Positions 49,541 through 57,377 of a stretch of 64,000 nucleotides of DNA are shown here, in pieces. The notes beneath the pieces are model-generated. The model searched no databases. It saw nothing but the letters and a program-made list of their open reading frames with translations, and was not told the origin of the DNA. A program made the translations under genes and the position numbers. Source of the DNA: Candidatus Villigracilis adiacens (GTDB lineage Bacteria > Chloroflexota > Anaerolineae > Anaerolineales > Villigracilaceae); the NCBI GenBank assembly GCA_016703605.1, contig JADJBU010000022.1:744001-808000 (forward strand), read 5' to 3'. Numbering within the stretch: the first letter of the stretch is position 1; every line of letters starts with the position of its first letter.

Positions 49541-49992
49541 CGAAAAAATAGGAACAGATTACGATGAATCCTTTGCCGCCAATTCGAGATCGAATAACCC
49601 ATGACTGTTAATAGAAAAAGACCTGTGCCCGCGTAAGCAAAAAGATTATCCCAATCCACTACATCCGGGTAATGACCGGGAACCCACGACTCAAAAAACT
49701 GCCCCCATAACAACGGAAAAAAGAAAGCCAGGATATTCGCATATGGTATAGGAAGCGCTGCCAATTGTTCCGGATTCTTGTTGAAACTAACTCGTATAGC
49801 TTCAGCAATAGGGAAAATATGAAAAGCAGACAAACCAATCCCCAAAATAAATATCCCTCCCAGGATCGTCCAGTCTTCAGAATTTTTTTTGGTTCTAAAC
49901 AAATCCACCAGGTATAAACCGAACCAAAATACCCGCCAAGAGAACAGATAAGACTGCGACCTGAATAAACCCAGCCAAAATATTAATCGCAA
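49483..49992 (-). CDS. YfhO-like membrane protein C, fragment 3
   Basis: True from about FWFGLYLVDLFRTKKNSEDW to NLFLFFRWAG. It includes ILGGIFILGIGLSAFHIFP and PIPYANILAFFFPLLWGQFF, helices and a loop ending in YPDVVDWDN, typical of the middle of this family. The upstream junction is near 49940 (GGGTATTTTGG). Confidence 0.65.
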   Translation of the reverse strand: MRLIFWLGLFRSQSYLFSWRVFWFGLYLVDLFRTKKNSEDWTILGGIFILGIGLSAFHIFPIAEAIRVSFNKNPEQLAALPIPYANILAFFFPLLWGQFFESWVPGHYPDVVDWDNLFAYAGTGLFLLTVMGYSISNWRQRIHRNLFLFFRWAGCFYCFAMFPSQSFPC

Positions 49993-50347
49993 CAGCCATA
50001 CTCAAGACCGCATACCACGCTGCCCTGCGTTCCTGAACCGCCCTTGCCACAGCCCAAAACAGAACAGGGACCATGCAAAGTTGATCAGCGATATTGGGAC
50101 GGGCAATAAAAAGACTTAGAGCGCCGGAAAGCATAAATATAGTTCCGCCAAAATACGCGCTACGGTTTGAAATGCCCAACCCAGTCAGGAATAGAAATAA
50201 AAACACTGAGGAAATAAAGAAACCCATGAATGTGACGTAGTTGGATTTGGAGTATGGTACCAACGCGCGTAGAATGGTAAGTGGAAAGTAAGGGCTCCCT
50301 CCCCTTGGGCAGCAAATGGCTGCCCAATTCCTTGATATGGATTCCAT
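49895..50347 (-). CDS. YfhO-like membrane protein C, fragment 2
   Basis: True from about LVPYSKSNYVTFMGFFISSV to AGFIQVAVLSVLLAGI. It contains FLTGLGISNRSAYFGGTIFM and ALSLFIARPNIADQLCMVP, helices expected after the first loop. Joined to the N-terminal fragment by an indel near 50270 (in TACCATTCTACGCGCG). Confidence 0.65.
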   Translation of the reverse strand: MESISRNWAAICCPRGGSPYFPLTILRALVPYSKSNYVTFMGFFISSVFLFLFLTGLGISNRSAYFGGTIFMLSGALSLFIARPNIADQLCMVPVLFWAVARAVQERRAAWYAVLSMAVAINILAGFIQVAVLSVLLAGILVRFIPGGFV

Positions 50348-50628
50348 AAGGGCAGTTCTTTCTCGAATAAGTATTGTCGAATTCGAACCTCATAAGGCAC
50401 ATTGATGACGCTGGCTCCCCACGGCTCAATGGTGATTGGTTGGTCTGGCATCCTGCCAGCATAGCCCTCTGGCGGATTTAAACTATTAAATTGCCGCCCA
50501 CCTAAACCGGGGGAGTTAGGCCCTATCGAACTCCAGGAATAACCGGCAATAACAGGTCCTAATAATATCAACAAGGGCAACAATAAAGCCAACAGATAAA
50601 AGGAAAACTGTTTCTCAGGTTTCATCAT
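50185..50628 (-). CDS. YfhO-like membrane protein C, N-terminal fragment
   Basis: Start MMKPEKQFSFYLLALLLPLL, a first helix, then a loop with SLNPPEGYAGRMPDQPITIE and RQYLFEKELPLWNPYQGIG ... FAAQGEGALTFHLP. The 'L-P-L-W-N-P-Y' motif is the same as in protein B. Joined with the three following fragments it gives a protein of about 830 residues. Real end of register near GALTFHLP. Confidence 0.7.
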   Translation of the reverse strand: MMKPEKQFSFYLLALLLPLLILLGPVIAGYSWSSIGPNSPGLGGRQFNSLNPPEGYAGRMPDQPITIEPWGASVINVPYEVRIRQYLFEKELPLWNPYQGIGQPFAAQGEGALTFHLPFYARWYHTPNPTTSHSWVSLFPQCFYFYS

Positions 50629-50760
50629 ATTGTCGATTCAATTATTCAGCCCTAGTTCACGGCAACAAGCCCATAATTGCCGCCCTCCAAGTCTCTGTGA
50701 CATTCGTATTACGACGCCCAATGTGATAATACCTAAAAAAGCAAGCGCCAACGAAAACCT

Positions 50761-51712
50761 TTACCAAGGCGGTTCAAACCGAAACTCAACTCTATGTTCC
50801 CCGGCCGGAACCCCAAACCGATCTAAATGCTCCATTGGCTTTGAGAATCTCAACCGGCTTTTCGTCCACAGTCGCAATCCAACCGGGATAGTATGTATCT
50901 GTCAGAAGAAGCAAGGCGGGTGTGGCAGATTGTGTACGTACAACCACTTCGTTTGGGGCATCCTTTACAAATATAACCTCCGCGTCAGGATCAAAGGGAC
51001 CCACATTTAGGGGATTTTTCTGTTCAACAATCAGGATTGAGTGGATATCAAAAGATTTCTCCGCAAGGCGGGATGCGGCGCCTGGTGTATTCGTTTCGGA
51101 CTCATACTTATAGAACAGACTAATTCGGGGCAACGCCGTATCTCGCCGGTCTTCCACGATCTCCCATTCCTTGCCAGCCTTCATGACCACCCATACGCTC
51201 ATCAAATCGGAAAGACGAGGGTAGCAAAGCGGGTCAAAGATTACCTGACGAGAAGCATTATGGAGAATATCGCTAACGCCATTGATCAAGCCGTGCGATT
51301 CGCAATCCATTCTCAAATCAAGGGGACCAACCGTGCTTATCAATGTTGCCAGATCCGCTGAATAACCATTGGCATAACCCCAAGGGGATTGATAGCCATA
51401 AATCGAACCCTGATTGGACTCCTTTGCATATGGCGGCGCATCGTTTGCCCTGCGAGAAGGATTTTGTTCAGTAATAACCAGGCGGGACATCTCCAATTCT
51501 GATGGAGAAAAAGGAAGAGGTACATCAACTCCATCAAATGCAAAAAATGGTTTTGGCGGAGACACCATCAGGGGATTCAATTGGATCTTATGCATTAAAA
51601 AGGCACTGGGTACCACTTCAAAAAGCAAGAGAATAACGAAAAATATCCAAAACTTATTGATTATTTTCCTGCTGCCAAAATCAAAAACCAGAGCAAAGAT
51701 CATTAAAATCAC
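50761..51712 (-). CDS. YfhO-like membrane protein D, C-terminal part (frameshifted)
   Basis: The frame 50792-51712 contains the extracytoplasmic beta-rich domain with WVVMKAGKEWEIVEDRRDTA and LTDTYYPGWIATVDEKPVEI. After FRSV it goes out of register. Shifting by one base near 50810 gives FGVPAGEHRVEFRFEPPW and a stop at 50761-50763, the normal YfhO-type end. Upstream of the Met the frame is open for about 22 codons (RFFSLHRSICLQSS ...), joining to the frames described at 51818-53596. Thus 50761-53994 is probably one gene. Confidence 0.7.
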
Positions 51713-51817
51713 GAGCGCGTAACAACTCGATTGCAGGCATATCGATCTATGAAGTGAAAAGAACCTAATTCAATATAAGATCGGACTTTAATATACTATC
51801 AAGGAAATACTGCCATA

Positions 51818-53596
51818 TTAATTTAATGTTTTGGAAAAGCAGCCATGCCCGCAAGAATGAAAAGGATTCAATAGAAAAAGTCGCAAATGGGAAACGGGTT
51901 GTTCAAGAAGACTTTTTCCACCTAAACCTGCCAAAGCCGCCACGCCTAATGGAAGTATAAACAACAAGCGCCCCGTCATAACCCCGACTCCCCCAAACAC
52001 AAGGGTCTGCAAAAAAACAAGTGGTGTGAAGCACAATAAAAAAACTGTAAAGCAAAAACCTGCCCAAAAAATGACCATTCGATTTGGTTTATGCACAACC
52101 GATAGGCAACCCAGATATAATGTGCTCACCCCAGAAAAGCATACGGCGGTCTCAACATAGCTATATGGATACTGAAAATCAAATCCAAAACCATTCGGCA
52201 TGAAGAGACGCAACAGCCGGTTGATAGGCGTAATCATCTCACTGTTAAAAAAAACTTGCAAACTAGCGTCCGTTGCAGATACCCTTGAAACAAAGCCCGC
52301 CATAGTCAAAATGGAGATCCATGCAGGCGCGGAAAGCAACAATGCGACGAAAAGAGACAGGATAAAAGTCAAAATCAAAGAAAAAGATGGTTCGCGCGAG
52401 TTCGACCGATAAGCGTGATATGCAAGAAATAATGCATAGCTGCCAAGGACCACCATGGCATACACCAAAAATTGCAAGAACCCACCTGTAATCATGAAAT
52501 AAAGTGATAACGTCAGGTAAATAAGGTTTCGACGGAATGAACGCTGTTCATGAGTATGGAGTAAGTAGAGACTCAAAGGCAAGAAGACATAGACTGGCAA
52601 ATGAGCATTACCTACTGAGAGACCATACGCCACAGAAATAGAGAAACCATAAGCAAGGGCAGAAAACACAGCCCATTTTTCATCGCCAATCAATGCTCGA
52701 AAATACAGAAAGGCAGCCACAAACACACCGCAATAATGAGACCAACTTATAAAAGTTGAAACGTATAATACAATCGAATTGGGTGTAATCAGTTCAATCC
52801 ATGTCGGAGGGTACCACATGAAAATCGCTGGGTTACCCCACAAAGGAGCTCCATTGAAGATAAATGGATTCCACCAAGGTAACTGCCCTGCAGAAAGCGC
52901 AAACCTTGCGGCAAATAAATATGGAAGCTGGGCATCAACGTGATCGGTATTTCCCAAAAGTAAAAATTTACCTTGAAGCAAATAAAATAAAAGGTAACAC
53001 AGCGGTACAATAAATACCAGCCATCTTGCCGCTAAGGATCTTGCAATTTCATGGTTCTCATACATTAATTTGTTTCCAACCCCTGGAAATTGAAAAGCGT
53101 ATTTTGGAAGATCCACGCTGAAACTTTGGAGCCAGTCAATAATATACCTTCGGAACCTTATATAGATTATTATATGTATGCAGAAAACAAGCCAGAAAAT
53201 CACGGCAAAGCAACCGGCAAATATCAACATCATAAATAAGAATAAAGAGTGCTTTATTTTCAATGCGAAAGGTGGAAGCAAAAAAAAGGTATCGCTTACA
53301 TAATCAGAATAAAAATCTTTCACAATTGGCTTTTGACGATCAAATTCAATTTGCCCAAGCCCTGCCGATGGTCCACTTTCAAACAGAATTTCGACATTTG
53401 GGTCCAACCCTGCTTTAAATACATAGGTCAACGTTGCCTGACCACGGCTTCGCATCATTCCTTCTTCCATTAACCACTCTCCCGACTGTTCAAGCGATTT
53501 GAAATGGATTTTCTTACCATTAATTTGTAACTCAAGAAGTTTTACTTCACTTGAATTTGAAGCGGGATTTTTTTCGCCAGTGGCGCTTATTTTCAA
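51818..53596 (-). CDS. YfhO-like membrane protein D, main part
   Basis: The frame starts as a beta-domain shared with protein A (LLELQINGKKIHFKSLEQSG ... VEILFESGPSAGL). Membrane helices follow with FLLLGNTDHVDAQLPYLFAA (acidic GT-C loop), SAGQLPWWNPFIFNGAPLWG (family motif) and MTGRLLFILPLGVAALAGLG. The register is lost near 51860, where a one-base shift gives LRAWLLFQNIKLIWQYFLDS ... and a second shift near 51775 leads to 50761-51712. Upstream the register joins 53593-53994 near 53640. The joined protein D would be about 1,060 residues, organised like A. Confidence 0.7.
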   Translation of the reverse strand: MKISATGEKNPASNSSEVKLLELQINGKKIHFKSLEQSGEWLMEEGMMRSRGQATLTYVFKAGLDPNVEILFESGPSAGLGQIEFDRQKPIVKDFYSDYVSDTFFLLPPFALKIKHSLFLFMMLIFAGCFAVIFWLVFCIHIIIYIRFRRYIIDWLQSFSVDLPKYAFQFPGVGNKLMYENHEIARSLAARWLVFIVPLCYLLFYLLQGKFLLLGNTDHVDAQLPYLFAARFALSAGQLPWWNPFIFNGAPLWGNPAIFMWYPPTWIELITPNSIVLYVSTFISWSHYCGVFVAAFLYFRALIGDEKWAVFSALAYGFSISVAYGLSVGNAHLPVYVFLPLSLYLLHTHEQRSFRRNLIYLTLSLYFMITGGFLQFLVYAMVVLGSYALFLAYHAYRSNSREPSFSLILTFILSLFVALLLSAPAWISILTMAGFVSRVSATDASLQVFFNSEMITPINRLLRLFMPNGFGFDFQYPYSYVETAVCFSGVSTLYLGCLSVVHKPNRMVIFWAGFCFTVFLLCFTPLVFLQTLVFGGVGVMTGRLLFILPLGVAALAGLGGKSLLEQPVSHLRLFLLNPFHSCGHGCFSKTLN

Positions 53597-53994
53597 CGTA
53601 TGAGAAAAAAAAGGGTATTGTGAAATTGGGATCTTGCGAAAAGCATGGCAGTAAATAGCAAACTGACAATTAAGGAGAAGAGAATTAAGTACAATTTCTC
53701 TTTATTGGTTCTGTTGATATATAACCAAGATATGTTCTTCAATAAAAGAAAAAATAAGCCTGCGCCTGCCGCCGTTATAAAGGCTGATAAAAAAAACTGG
53801 ACTGGAAACGACCGCCGCCAAAAATAAGGCCATTGGTTTATTATGCCCAGTAAAAGACAAAATCCCCACAACACTGAAACAGGGATAGCATCACGGTATT
53901 TTTTAAAAAAGGAGAAAATAAAATCCATAGTTTTCTTTTGAATACCAATTACCAACAGGATATGCGACAATATTACCTTATTAAACGGTTTCAA
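53593..53994 (-). CDS. YfhO-like membrane protein D, N-terminal fragment
   Basis: Three membrane helices (PVSVLWGFCLLLGIINQWPYF, FFLSAFITAAGAGLFFLLL, LILFSLIVSLLFTAMLF). After MLFARSQF the register is lost; a one-base shift in the T run near 53640 gives RKIPISQYPFFSHTLKIS and enters the frame at 51818-53596. The start is uncertain: the ATG at 53994 or MDFIFSFFKKY at 53928. Divergent from the flippase-like gene at 54190. Confidence 0.62.
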   Translation of the reverse strand: MKPFNKVILSHILLVIGIQKKTMDFIFSFFKKYRDAIPVSVLWGFCLLLGIINQWPYFWRRSFPVQFFLSAFITAAGAGLFFLLLKNISWLYINRTNKEKLYLILFSLIVSLLFTAMLFARSQFHNTLFFLIR

Positions 53995-54189
53995 TTATTG
54001 TTTTGCGCTGACATCTTGATAAATAAATCGAACTCGTTTCTGACCATCGGTTCATATATTGTTGATACCGCCCCTTACTCAACAGTAGGTTTCTTTCATA
54101 AAAACAAGGTGGCATTCACACCAAGAGAGTGTTACAGTATAAAGCGATCAAATCAATACTATAATTCATGCGAGGTTAAATCAATAAAC

Positions 54190-55206
54190 ATGAAACATAA
54201 ATCAAGCATCAAATACTGGCGCTGGCTTCCCGGCGTCGTCATCAGCATCATCACATTAGGCATCCTATTCCGGTTGGTAAGCTGGCAGGATCTGAAAGAA
54301 GCATTCTCCAGCATCCGTCCGCTCGTGTTGGTTGCAGGGGCGGGGCTGACGATCCTTTCCACGCTGGCGCGGGTGCAAACCTGGCGCATCCTGCTCGGTT
54401 CGCGCCCGTCCTTTGTGCAAACCTTTCACATTGTAAACATCGGTTATCTCTTGAATAACATACTTCCGTTCCGCAGCGGAGAACTCGGTCGGTCCGTATT
54501 GATGGGAAGAGCCACCGGGCTGGGGGCTTTTCATGTGCTGTCCACAATTGTAATCGAACGCACCTTCGACCTGGCAGTCGCATCCTGTTTTCTGCTCTTT
54601 ACCCTGCCATTGGCGCTCGGGCTCGAAGCCGTGCGTCAGACCGCGCTGGCGGTCGCGGGAGCGGTGGCGCTCGGCTTGGTCTGCCTGTTCCTGGCGGCGC
54701 GCTTCAACGAACCCATCCAGGCATGGATCACCCGACAGGCTGAAAAACACAGTTTTATTCAACGGGTCATCCTACCCCGGGCTCTTGCGCTGCTCGAAGG
54801 GCTGCAAGCGCTCAACTCCCCACGCGCCATCGTCCAAAGTCTGTTTTGGATTCTGACGTGCTGGCTGCTCTATGTTTTCGTAAGTTGGATGTTCCTGGGC
54901 GCCTTTGTGCCTAATCCGCCGTTTTGGTGGGCGTTCTATCTGAACGGCGCAAGCGCTCTCGGGGTGGCGGTTCCTGCGGGTCCGGGAAGTATCGGGGTAT
55001 TTGAGGCAACGGTGGTGGGAGCCTTGTCCCTGCTGCAGGTTTCCACGTCCCAGGCGCTGGCGCTGGGCATTGCCCTGCATTTCACCAATTGGGTCATCAT
55101 GTGCATATTGGGCGCCATTGGGCTTTCGCAATTGGGATACACCTTGCAGGAGATCACATCGAAAGTCAACCAACCGGAAGGCTCCCCCGCCGCTCATGCC
55201 GATTAA
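54190..55206 (+). CDS. YbhN/LPG-flippase-type membrane protein
   Basis: The ATG at 54190 (MKHKSSIKYWRWLPG) follows GAGG and gives 338 residues; the longer frame is not supported. About eight helices and family marks such as NIGYLLNNILPFRSGELGRS (the 'P-x-R-x-G-E' motif), STIVIERTFDLA and GVAVPAGPGSIGVFEATV. This is the UPF0104/YbhN (lysylphosphatidylglycerol synthase TM-like) family, which includes lipid and lipid-sugar flippase-type proteins. The only plus-strand gene of the glycan locus. The 195 bases before it are AT-rich with no clear signal beyond a shared divergent promoter region. Confidence 0.82.
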   Translation: MKHKSSIKYWRWLPGVVISIITLGILFRLVSWQDLKEAFSSIRPLVLVAGAGLTILSTLARVQTWRILLGSRPSFVQTFHIVNIGYLLNNILPFRSGELGRSVLMGRATGLGAFHVLSTIVIERTFDLAVASCFLLFTLPLALGLEAVRQTALAVAGAVALGLVCLFLAARFNEPIQAWITRQAEKHSFIQRVILPRALALLEGLQALNSPRAIVQSLFWILTCWLLYVFVSWMFLGAFVPNPPFWWAFYLNGASALGVAVPAGPGSIGVFEATVVGALSLLQVSTSQALALGIALHFTNWVIMCILGAIGLSQLGYTLQEITSKVNQPEGSPAAHAD

Positions 55207-55233
55207 GATTCCAATCCAGCATACCCCGGCAGG

Positions 55234-55950
55234 CTATAAGGCAAACCCCGCGCTTTGCGCATCGTCGTAGAACATCCGCACCGTATCGAGCGAGTATTCA
55301 TCAAGAGGCTTCCCCACCAAGGCAAGTTTCTTCAACACATCATGGGTCACAGTGATGATATGGCAACCGACCTCATCCGCCTGGAAAATATTGAGAAGTT
55401 CCCGGGGGCTTGCCCAGATCAATTCCTGCCTGGGATATGGCGACATGATCTCGACCGCGCGTTTCATCAAAGGCATGGGGTCCCGTCCCGTATCGGCAAC
55501 GCGTCCTGCAAACACAGAAATATACGACGGGACATGGTTTCCCAACGCGGCAGACATCTCGCCTACCTGCTCAAGAGTCATCAACGCCGTCACATTCAAT
55601 TGCACCCCCGATTCGGCAAGCCTGCGCACCAGGTCCGCCGAAGACTCGCGGCGCGTATTGGTCACCGGGATCTTGACATAAACATTGCGCCCCCATTTGG
55701 CGATCTTCAAAGCCTGGCGTTCCATCTCGTCAAACTCATCGGAAAAAACCTCGAAGGAGAACGGGCGGTCCGGAATGCGCTCCAATACCTGGCGGGCAAA
55801 ACCTTCATAATCCCTGATGCCGCTCTTATTCATCAAGGTCGGGTTGGTGGTAAAGCCAGTGATATATTTATTCTTATAAAGCGCCAGGATGCCTTCCAAG
55901 TCCGCCCCATCTGCAAAAATTTTCACCTTCAAATCGTCCAAAGCAGCCAT
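55234..55950 (-). CDS. Transaldolase-family protein (TalC-like)
   Basis: A 238-residue TIM-barrel aldolase with KIFADGADLEGILAL, GFTTNPTLMNKSG (transaldolase/fructose-6-P aldolase signature), the Schiff-base Lys93 in NVYVKIPVTNT, VTALMTLEQV and SVFAGRVADTGRDP. It would form or cleave sugar phosphates such as sedoheptulose-7-phosphate. It is directly downstream of a GmhB-like phosphatase and a GmhA-like SIS protein, a three-gene set that suggests supply of a heptose precursor. Confidence 0.87.
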   Translation of the reverse strand: MAALDDLKVKIFADGADLEGILALYKNKYITGFTTNPTLMNKSGIRDYEGFARQVLERIPDRPFSFEVFSDEFDEMERQALKIAKWGRNVYVKIPVTNTRRESSADLVRRLAESGVQLNVTALMTLEQVGEMSAALGNHVPSYISVFAGRVADTGRDPMPLMKRAVEIMSPYPRQELIWASPRELLNIFQADEVGCHIITVTHDVLKKLALVGKPLDEYSLDTVRMFYDDAQSAGFAL

Positions 55951-55962
55951 GTTTCTCCTTTA

Positions 55963-56502
55963 CTAAATATCAGAATTTAAGATAACATCCGCAAGATCAA
56001 GCATGTCTTTGATCACAAAATCAGCGGGCAATGCCTGATAGTTTTCGGTATACCCATAATCAACGAAGACCGTCCGCACACCAGCCGCCTGACCGGCAGC
56101 GACATCCTTCCATCGGTCGCCGACCATCCAACTGGTAGCCAGGTTGACCCCATGGATTTTTGCCGCCTCAAGGATCAACCCGGGTTTGGGTTTGCGACAC
56201 GGGCAGTTATCCTGGTCGTCGTGATAGCACGTGAAGATCGCCTTCACCGGCAGGATGGATTGGATATGGGAATTGATCGCCTCAACCACATCGCGAGTCT
56301 GGGTTCCCTTCGCAACGTCCGGTTGGTTGGTGACTCCGATAAGCAAATATCCGGCATCCGACAATCGAATTAGCGACTTCGCAGCGCCTGGGATGATCTC
56401 AACTTTATCAAGCGAATCCGGCGGATATGGTTTACCATCCCGCACAACTGATCTGTTGATAACACCGTCGCGATCAAGAAAAACTGCGCCCCCGCCCGGC
56501 AT
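55963..56502 (-). CDS. gmhB: D,D-heptose 1,7-bisphosphate phosphatase-like HAD protein
   Basis: A 179-residue HAD-family enzyme with nucleophile motif VFLDRDGVINRSV (Asp10, Asp12 from the ATG at 56502), VTNQPDVAKGTQ (motif II region), the Zn-binding CYHDDQDNCPCRKPKPG with three Cys and a His, and SWMVGDRWKDVAAGQAAG (motif IV). This is the histidinol-phosphatase/GmhB group, which removes a phosphate from heptose 1,7-bisphosphate. The start overlaps the upstream SIS gene stop (TAATG). Confidence 0.86.
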   Translation of the reverse strand: MPGGGAVFLDRDGVINRSVVRDGKPYPPDSLDKVEIIPGAAKSLIRLSDAGYLLIGVTNQPDVAKGTQTRDVVEAINSHIQSILPVKAIFTCYHDDQDNCPCRKPKPGLILEAAKIHGVNLATSWMVGDRWKDVAAGQAAGVRTVFVDYGYTENYQALPADFVIKDMLDLADVILNSDI

Positions 56503-57096
56503 TATTTTACAGACTCCCATTTGGTCTGGGCGGCTTTGAGCTTTGGGTGTGTAACAAGAAGATGATGAACAACGGATTGAAACGCCTCAGCATGAGGGGT
56601 GACATGATCCGGATTAACGGTTGGGATAACCACACAAGCGTCCGCCACCTGGGCGGTGTAACCGCCATCACGCCCCACAATCCCCACCACATTAGCCCCA
56701 ATTTGCTTTGCATACTGCAAAGCCATCACAAGATTGGGGCTGACGTTCTTTTCCAGGTTGCCGCCGCCAACGGACAAAACCATGACCGCATCCCTTTCAT
56801 TCAGGCGGCTGCACTCCAGCCAGGCTTTGAAAACAGTCTGCCAGCCTTCATCATTGGTTCGAGCCGTCAGTTCAGAGACGTTATCCGTGGGAGCGTATGT
56901 CTCAATTCCTACAATTTTTCGAAAATCGTTAACAGCGTGAGAAGCATTGGCAGCGCTCCCCCACCCCCAACACAAACAACCGTCCCCCGTCGGCTCGGGA
57001 TCGGGCAAGGATCTCCGCAATTTTTTCAATAGCAGATTGGTCCAAGCGATTGAGAATTTCAATCGCCTCAATAATGAAGTCGCTCGCAAACGTCAA
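56502..57096 (-). CDS. gmhA: Phosphoheptose isomerase-like SIS protein, frameshifted near the start
   Basis: The in-register part (from SAANASHAVNDFRKIVGIE) has the SIS signatures VMVLSVGGGNLEKNVSP and HVTPHAEAFQSVVHHLL. The N-terminal 50 residues of the open frame 56502-57089 are nonsense. A different frame reads LTFASDFIIEAIEILNRLDQ ... GGRLFVLGVG from a TTG at 57096 (behind GGAGAG). Adding one G to a G run near 56960 joins it as LGVGGSAANASH, the expected phosphate-binding loop. GmhA-type enzymes turn sedoheptulose-7-phosphate into heptose-7-phosphate. Other SIS sugar isomerases are possible. Confidence 0.78.
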
Positions 57097-57210
57097 TTTT
57101 CACTCTCCAGTTGATTTCATGTCCGATGGGGCATAAAATAAAATCAATTAATGTACTTGTCAACATATTTTATCATCTTTTTATCCAGCGTCTCAATTAA
57201 GTAAATGCTG

Positions 57211-57345
57211 GTGTGCAGGCAAAGGTTGTCAGTTTGGACTGCAAAATCTCCTGATTTTGCTCGAAAGTCGGGAGATGTGGTGGCGCCGTTGGCGCCACCA
57301 CAGCGCCGCTTTCGACTCCGTGCCTGACATGTTTTGCTTGCACAC
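57211..57345. repeat. Dispersed element, type 2, copy 2
   Basis: It is bounded by GTGTGCAGGCAAA (57211-57223) and TTTGCTTGCACAC (57333-57345), inverted ends with one mismatch. The interior has an 11-bp palindrome GGTGGCGCCGTTGGCGCCACC and segments shared with 27094-27226. No reading frame of note. Together with short AT-rich flanks it fills the gap 57097-57377. Confidence 0.65.
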
Positions 57346-57377
57346 AAATGCAGCAAATACTCGCGCAGCGTTGATTC

